Position numbers and translations under genes: made by a program. From Sulfurovum sp. (GTDB lineage Bacteria; Campylobacterota; Campylobacteria; Campylobacterales; Sulfurovaceae), in assembly GCA_020726085.1 (NCBI GenBank), contig DYTG01000079.1, positions 1 to 8,392 of the forward strand: a stretch of 8,392 nucleotides of DNA. The letters run 5' to 3'. The notes beneath the pieces were generated by a model. That model did no database searches. It worked only from the letters and a program-made list of their open reading frames with translations, and had not been told where the DNA came from. Positions within the stretch are counted from its first letter, which is position 1. Every line of letters begins with the position of its first letter. Shown here one piece after another: positions 6,169 to 8,392 of the stretch.

Positions 6169-6837
6169 ATGATCCAAATCAAAAACCTAACCAAAATTTA
6201 TGAGATAAACAAAAAGCATACCGTTAGAGCCGTTGAGGGTATTAATTTGGAGTTTGGAAGTGGAGAACTCATCGTGCTAAAAGGGGCTAGTGGGAGTGGC
6301 AAGAGTACAATTTTGTCGCTTATTGCGGGGTTATCCAAGCCTACATCGGGAGAGGTGATTGTTGATAATAGACGCATATCAAAGCTTCCCGATGATTTTT
6401 TGGCTCTTTTTCGCAGAGAAACGATTGGCTTTATTTTTCAAAAATACAATTTGATTGCCAATCTCACCGTATTTGAAAACATCATCTTGCCCCTTATTCC
6501 CAATAATCCCGATGAGCAAGAACTCGAAGCCAAAGTCGATAAACTACTAGAAAAGTTGCATATCAACGATAAAAAATACCTACAAGTACGCCATCTCTCA
6601 GGCGGAGAGCAACAACGAGTGGCAATAGCAAGAGCTTATATTAATGACCCCCACATTATTATCGCCGATGAGCCTACTGCCAATCTTGATGAGAAGCTCT
6701 CATGGGAGTTTATAGAGATTTTACGAGAGTTCAAAAGTGCCAACAAAACCACCATTATCGCCACCCACGATCCGCTCTTTTTTGGGCTTGATTGTGTCGA
6801 TAGGGTCGTTGAGATACAAAAGGGCAAAGTGGTATGA
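6169..6837 (+). CDS. ABC transporter ATP-binding protein, LolD/MacB-like
   Basis: This 222-residue nucleotide-binding subunit has every catalytic motif: Walker A GASGSGKST (39-47), Q-loop Gln 91 in IFQKYNL, signature LSGGEQQR (143-150), Walker B IIIADEP (163-169, Glu 168), D-loop NLD and switch His 200 (ATHD). Length and motif style match the LolD/MacB/FtsE group, which normally drives FtsX-type permeases in lipoprotein release, efflux or cell-envelope work rather than importers. No permease with an FtsX fold lies next to it here. The following gene overlaps by 4 bases (ATGA) and encodes an 8-TM protein with periplasmic cysteines, so that is its probable partner. The ribosome binding site is poor (AGG at 6154-6156, 12 bases upstream). 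A TACAAT at 6118-6123 is a weak candidate -10. The transported substrate cannot be read from the sequence. Confidence 0.85.
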   Translation: MIQIKNLTKIYEINKKHTVRAVEGINLEFGSGELIVLKGASGSGKSTILSLIAGLSKPTSGEVIVDNRRISKLPDDFLALFRRETIGFIFQKYNLIANLTVFENIILPLIPNNPDEQELEAKVDKLLEKLHINDKKYLQVRHLSGGEQQRVAIARAYINDPHIIIADEPTANLDEKLSWEFIEILREFKSANKTTIIATHDPLFFGLDCVDRVVEIQKGKVV

Positions 6838-7778
6838 TACTCTCTCCTACTATTGTGGCTATTATGATACTCAATCTCCTCTTTGTCTTTTTTGGATGGG
6901 TTGCTTTGGTATTAAGCCTTCGTATCGCACGTTATTGGGATAGCAACGCCACAACCAAGCGTCAATACCAACTCGAAAAACAAAGCTATCTAGGTGCAAC
7001 TGTTATCCAATTTATCTTTATTATCAAACTTCCTATCTTTGCCTTTTTTGTCTATACGCTTGATGGTATCTCTCATTTGCTTACGGGTGCAATGTGCGCA
7101 GCGGGTGTGGTGGATGCGACGCGTGAGGGGTTGCCGTTGCTGATACTTAAAATCGCCAATATCTATCTCTTTGGATTGTGGCTGGTGTTGCACCACCGTG
7201 ATATGAGCTTTGAGCATTTCCCCTTTACACGGCTTAAATTTGGGCTTTTTATCGCTGGATTTGTTTTGCTTATGGCGGAAATATATCTTGAAATAGCGAT
7301 GTTTAGTGCTATTGATGTCGATAAAATCGTAAGTTGTTGCGGTTCTCTCTATTCGAGTAGCTCTACATCCCATCTAGCCAACTTATTTACACTGCCCAGC
7401 AGCACCGTTGTCGCTCTCTTTTACGGTTCGTTTACTTTGCTAGTGCTTTTGTATCTACTTAAAAACCGTTATCTTTTTGCTTTTAGTAATCTTATCTATC
7501 TATTTGTCTCTATTGTAAGTTTGATTTTATTCTTTGCACCCTATATCTATGAATTACCTACCCACCACTGTCCCTTTTGTATCTTGCAACGTGACTACTA
7601 TTATATGGGCTATTTGCTCTATATTTTGCTCTTTGTGGGGACATTTTACGGTATTTCACTCCTTGCTAATCCTCAAAAAAGAGACTACAACGTTTCACTT
7701 ATTGCCAATAGTCTCTATGCGTTGATGGTGAGTGGGTATGTGCTGCGATACTATTGGGTTAATGGGGTTTGGTTGTAA
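6834..7778 (+). CDS. 8-TM membrane protein with DsbB-like periplasmic CPFC motif
   Basis: This 314-residue inner-membrane protein has about eight hydrophobic segments, near 5-28, 52-74, 100-120, 134-156, 190-209, 213-236, 256-277 and 287-305. Positive charges (R30, R33, K42, R43, R122, K135, K210, R212, K282, R283) fall on alternate loops and place both termini in the periplasm. With that topology all five cysteines lie outside: C88 in loop TM2-TM3 (GAMCAAGV), C168-C169 in loop TM4-TM5 (VSCCG), and C246/C249 in loop TM6-TM7. The last pair sits in CPFCILQR directly before a membrane helix, very close to the CxLCx2[EQ]R signature of DsbB/BdbC. The order, loop cysteines first and CxxC later, is instead that of VKOR proteins. 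A quinone-linked disulfide or metal-handling role is inferred. It could equally be an unusual permease for the ABC ATPase whose gene it overlaps. I do not recognise the family by name. Confidence 0.75.
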   Translation: MILSPTIVAIMILNLLFVFFGWVALVLSLRIARYWDSNATTKRQYQLEKQSYLGATVIQFIFIIKLPIFAFFVYTLDGISHLLTGAMCAAGVVDATREGLPLLILKIANIYLFGLWLVLHHRDMSFEHFPFTRLKFGLFIAGFVLLMAEIYLEIAMFSAIDVDKIVSCCGSLYSSSSTSHLANLFTLPSSTVVALFYGSFTLLVLLYLLKNRYLFAFSNLIYLFVSIVSLILFFAPYIYELPTHHCPFCILQRDYYYMGYLLYILLFVGTFYGISLLANPQKRDYNVSLIANSLYALMVSGYVLRYYWVNGVWL

Positions 7779-7806
7779 AATTGTAGTGGATTTAAATCAA
7801 TTAGTG

Positions 7807-7812
7807 TATAAT
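7807..7812 (+). promoter_or_regulatory. -10 promoter of the ParA-type gene
   Basis: This is a perfect TATAAT, preceded by GTG rather than TGn. The predicted start near 7819 leaves a leader of about 25 bases. AGGA (7833-7836) sits 8 bases before the ATG. A 10-base palindrome GATTTAAATC (7789-7798) lies just upstream, in the -35 to -20 zone, where a repressor such as an autoregulating ParA-linked protein could bind. No terminator is visible between 7778 and this site. Confidence 0.5.
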
Positions 7813-7844
7813 GGTTTTAAGTAAAAAAATTTAGGAAAATCATC

Positions 7845-8392
7845 ATGTGTAAAAAAATAGCATTCTTTAATCATAAAGGTGGAGCGAGTAAAACGACAAC
7901 TGTTTTTAATGTAGGTTGGATGTTGGCTACTAAAGGTAAAAAAGTTGTTATGGTAGATGCTGATTCTCAGTGTAATTTAACGGGCATGGTTATGGGTTTT
8001 AAGGGGCTAGAAGAGTTGAGTGAAAATCAAGATAACATAAAAGATGCCTTATCACCTGCTTTTGAATCAAGACCAAAGTTAATCCAACCTGTGGAATGCT
8101 TTGAGATAGATGGGTGCAAAAATCTCTATCTTTTGCCAGGTAGTATTAAGTTTGCAGAATATGATATTACCTTGGGTATGGCTCAAACTATTTCAGACTC
8201 ATTGATGACTTTACAAAACCTACCAGGGGCTATTAATTATCTATTGGATGAGACAGCTAAAAAATACGATGCCGATTATATTCTTATTGATATGAGTCCA
8301 TCGCTTAGCTCTATTAATCAAAATCTTTTTATGATTAGTGATTATTTTATTATTCCTACCTCTCCCGACTATTTTTCAGTTATGGCACTTGA
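7845..8392 (+). CDS. ParA-family ATPase, 3' end outside the window
   Basis: The first 182 codons are visible; the gene runs off the right edge. It opens with a deviant Walker A, NHKGGASKTTT (residues 9-19), holding both signature lysines (K11, K16). The usual KGGVGKTT has become KGGASKTT. Walker A' is VDADSQCNLTGM (37-48), with Ser where DxDPQ normally has Pro. Walker B is ILIDMSPSLSS, followed by the expected DYFIIPTSPDYFSV region. Such ATPases dimerise on ATP, bind DNA without specificity and move plasmids, chromosome origins or large protein complexes. A partner ParB or centromere would lie to the right and is not seen. The insert after Walker A' (about 52-95, FKGLEELSENQ...FEIDGCKN) is longer than in chromosomal Soj. 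Hand-counted GC at its start is about 33%. It could be a chromosomal orphan, a plasmid- or island-borne ParA, or part of a defence locus. Confidence 0.85.
   Translation, partial: MCKKIAFFNHKGGASKTTTVFNVGWMLATKGKKVVMVDADSQCNLTGMVMGFKGLEELSENQDNIKDALSPAFESRPKLIQPVECFEIDGCKNLYLLPGSIKFAEYDITLGMAQTISDSLMTLQNLPGAINYLLDETAKKYDADYILIDMSPSLSSINQNLFMISDYFIIPTSPDYFSVMAL

Noticed and set aside
6990..7373. 127-codon open frame on the minus strand inside the 8-TM gene
   Set aside because: It is antisense to a well-supported membrane protein and its basic His-rich composition mirrors the opposite strand.

Overview
The window looks like chromosomal DNA of a Campylobacterota (epsilonproteobacterial) species. 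The evidence is AT-leaning coding sequence with long intact genes, very short leaders, promoters of the TGn-TANAAT extended -10 type without obvious -35 boxes, and secreted-protein and lipoprotein styles common in that group. I cannot name a genus from the sequence alone.

Layout from left to right: (1) Positions 131-3984 hold a two-gene, translationally coupled operon. The first gene encodes a 1120-residue lipoprotein with six cadherin-like repeats of about 93 residues, a carboxypeptidase-regulatory-like beta domain and a zinc-protease-like domain (HEFGH plus a downstream EEGW). The second encodes a small secreted protein with a His triplet after the signal peptide. A plausible rho-independent terminator follows. 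(2) Positions 4052-4236 hold two identical tRNA-Glu(UUC) genes on the minus strand, driven by a promoter back-to-back with that of a small lipoprotein gene (4326-4817, TTG start). (3) Positions 4861-6152 hold an OLD/AAA_21-type ATPase followed, with an ATGA overlap, by a 56-codon ORF that looks like the stub of a TOPRIM/RloB-like partner. This is probably a decayed defence module. It is much more AT-rich than its surroundings. (4) Positions 6169-7778 hold an exporter-type ABC ATPase overlapping by 4 bases an 8-TM membrane protein. All five cysteines of that protein fall in predicted periplasmic loops, including a DsbB-like CPFCILQR motif. (5) From 7845 to the window end is the 5' part of a ParA-family ATPase with a KGGASKTT deviant Walker A.

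How they fit together: the first operon is most likely a surface or periplasmic adhesin/protease system. The ATPase, the stub and possibly the ParA gene are accessory, horizontally acquired material inserted next to a tRNA locus. The ABC/thiol-membrane pair looks like a small envelope redox or transport operon that lacks a recognisable FtsX-type permease in this window. The strongest candidate for something undescribed is the ABC ATPase plus DsbB-like membrane protein pair. Next are the multi-repeat lipoprotein protease with its coupled partner, and the ATPase-TOPRIM remnant. No CRISPR array, rRNA, insertion sequence or complete mobile element is visible.
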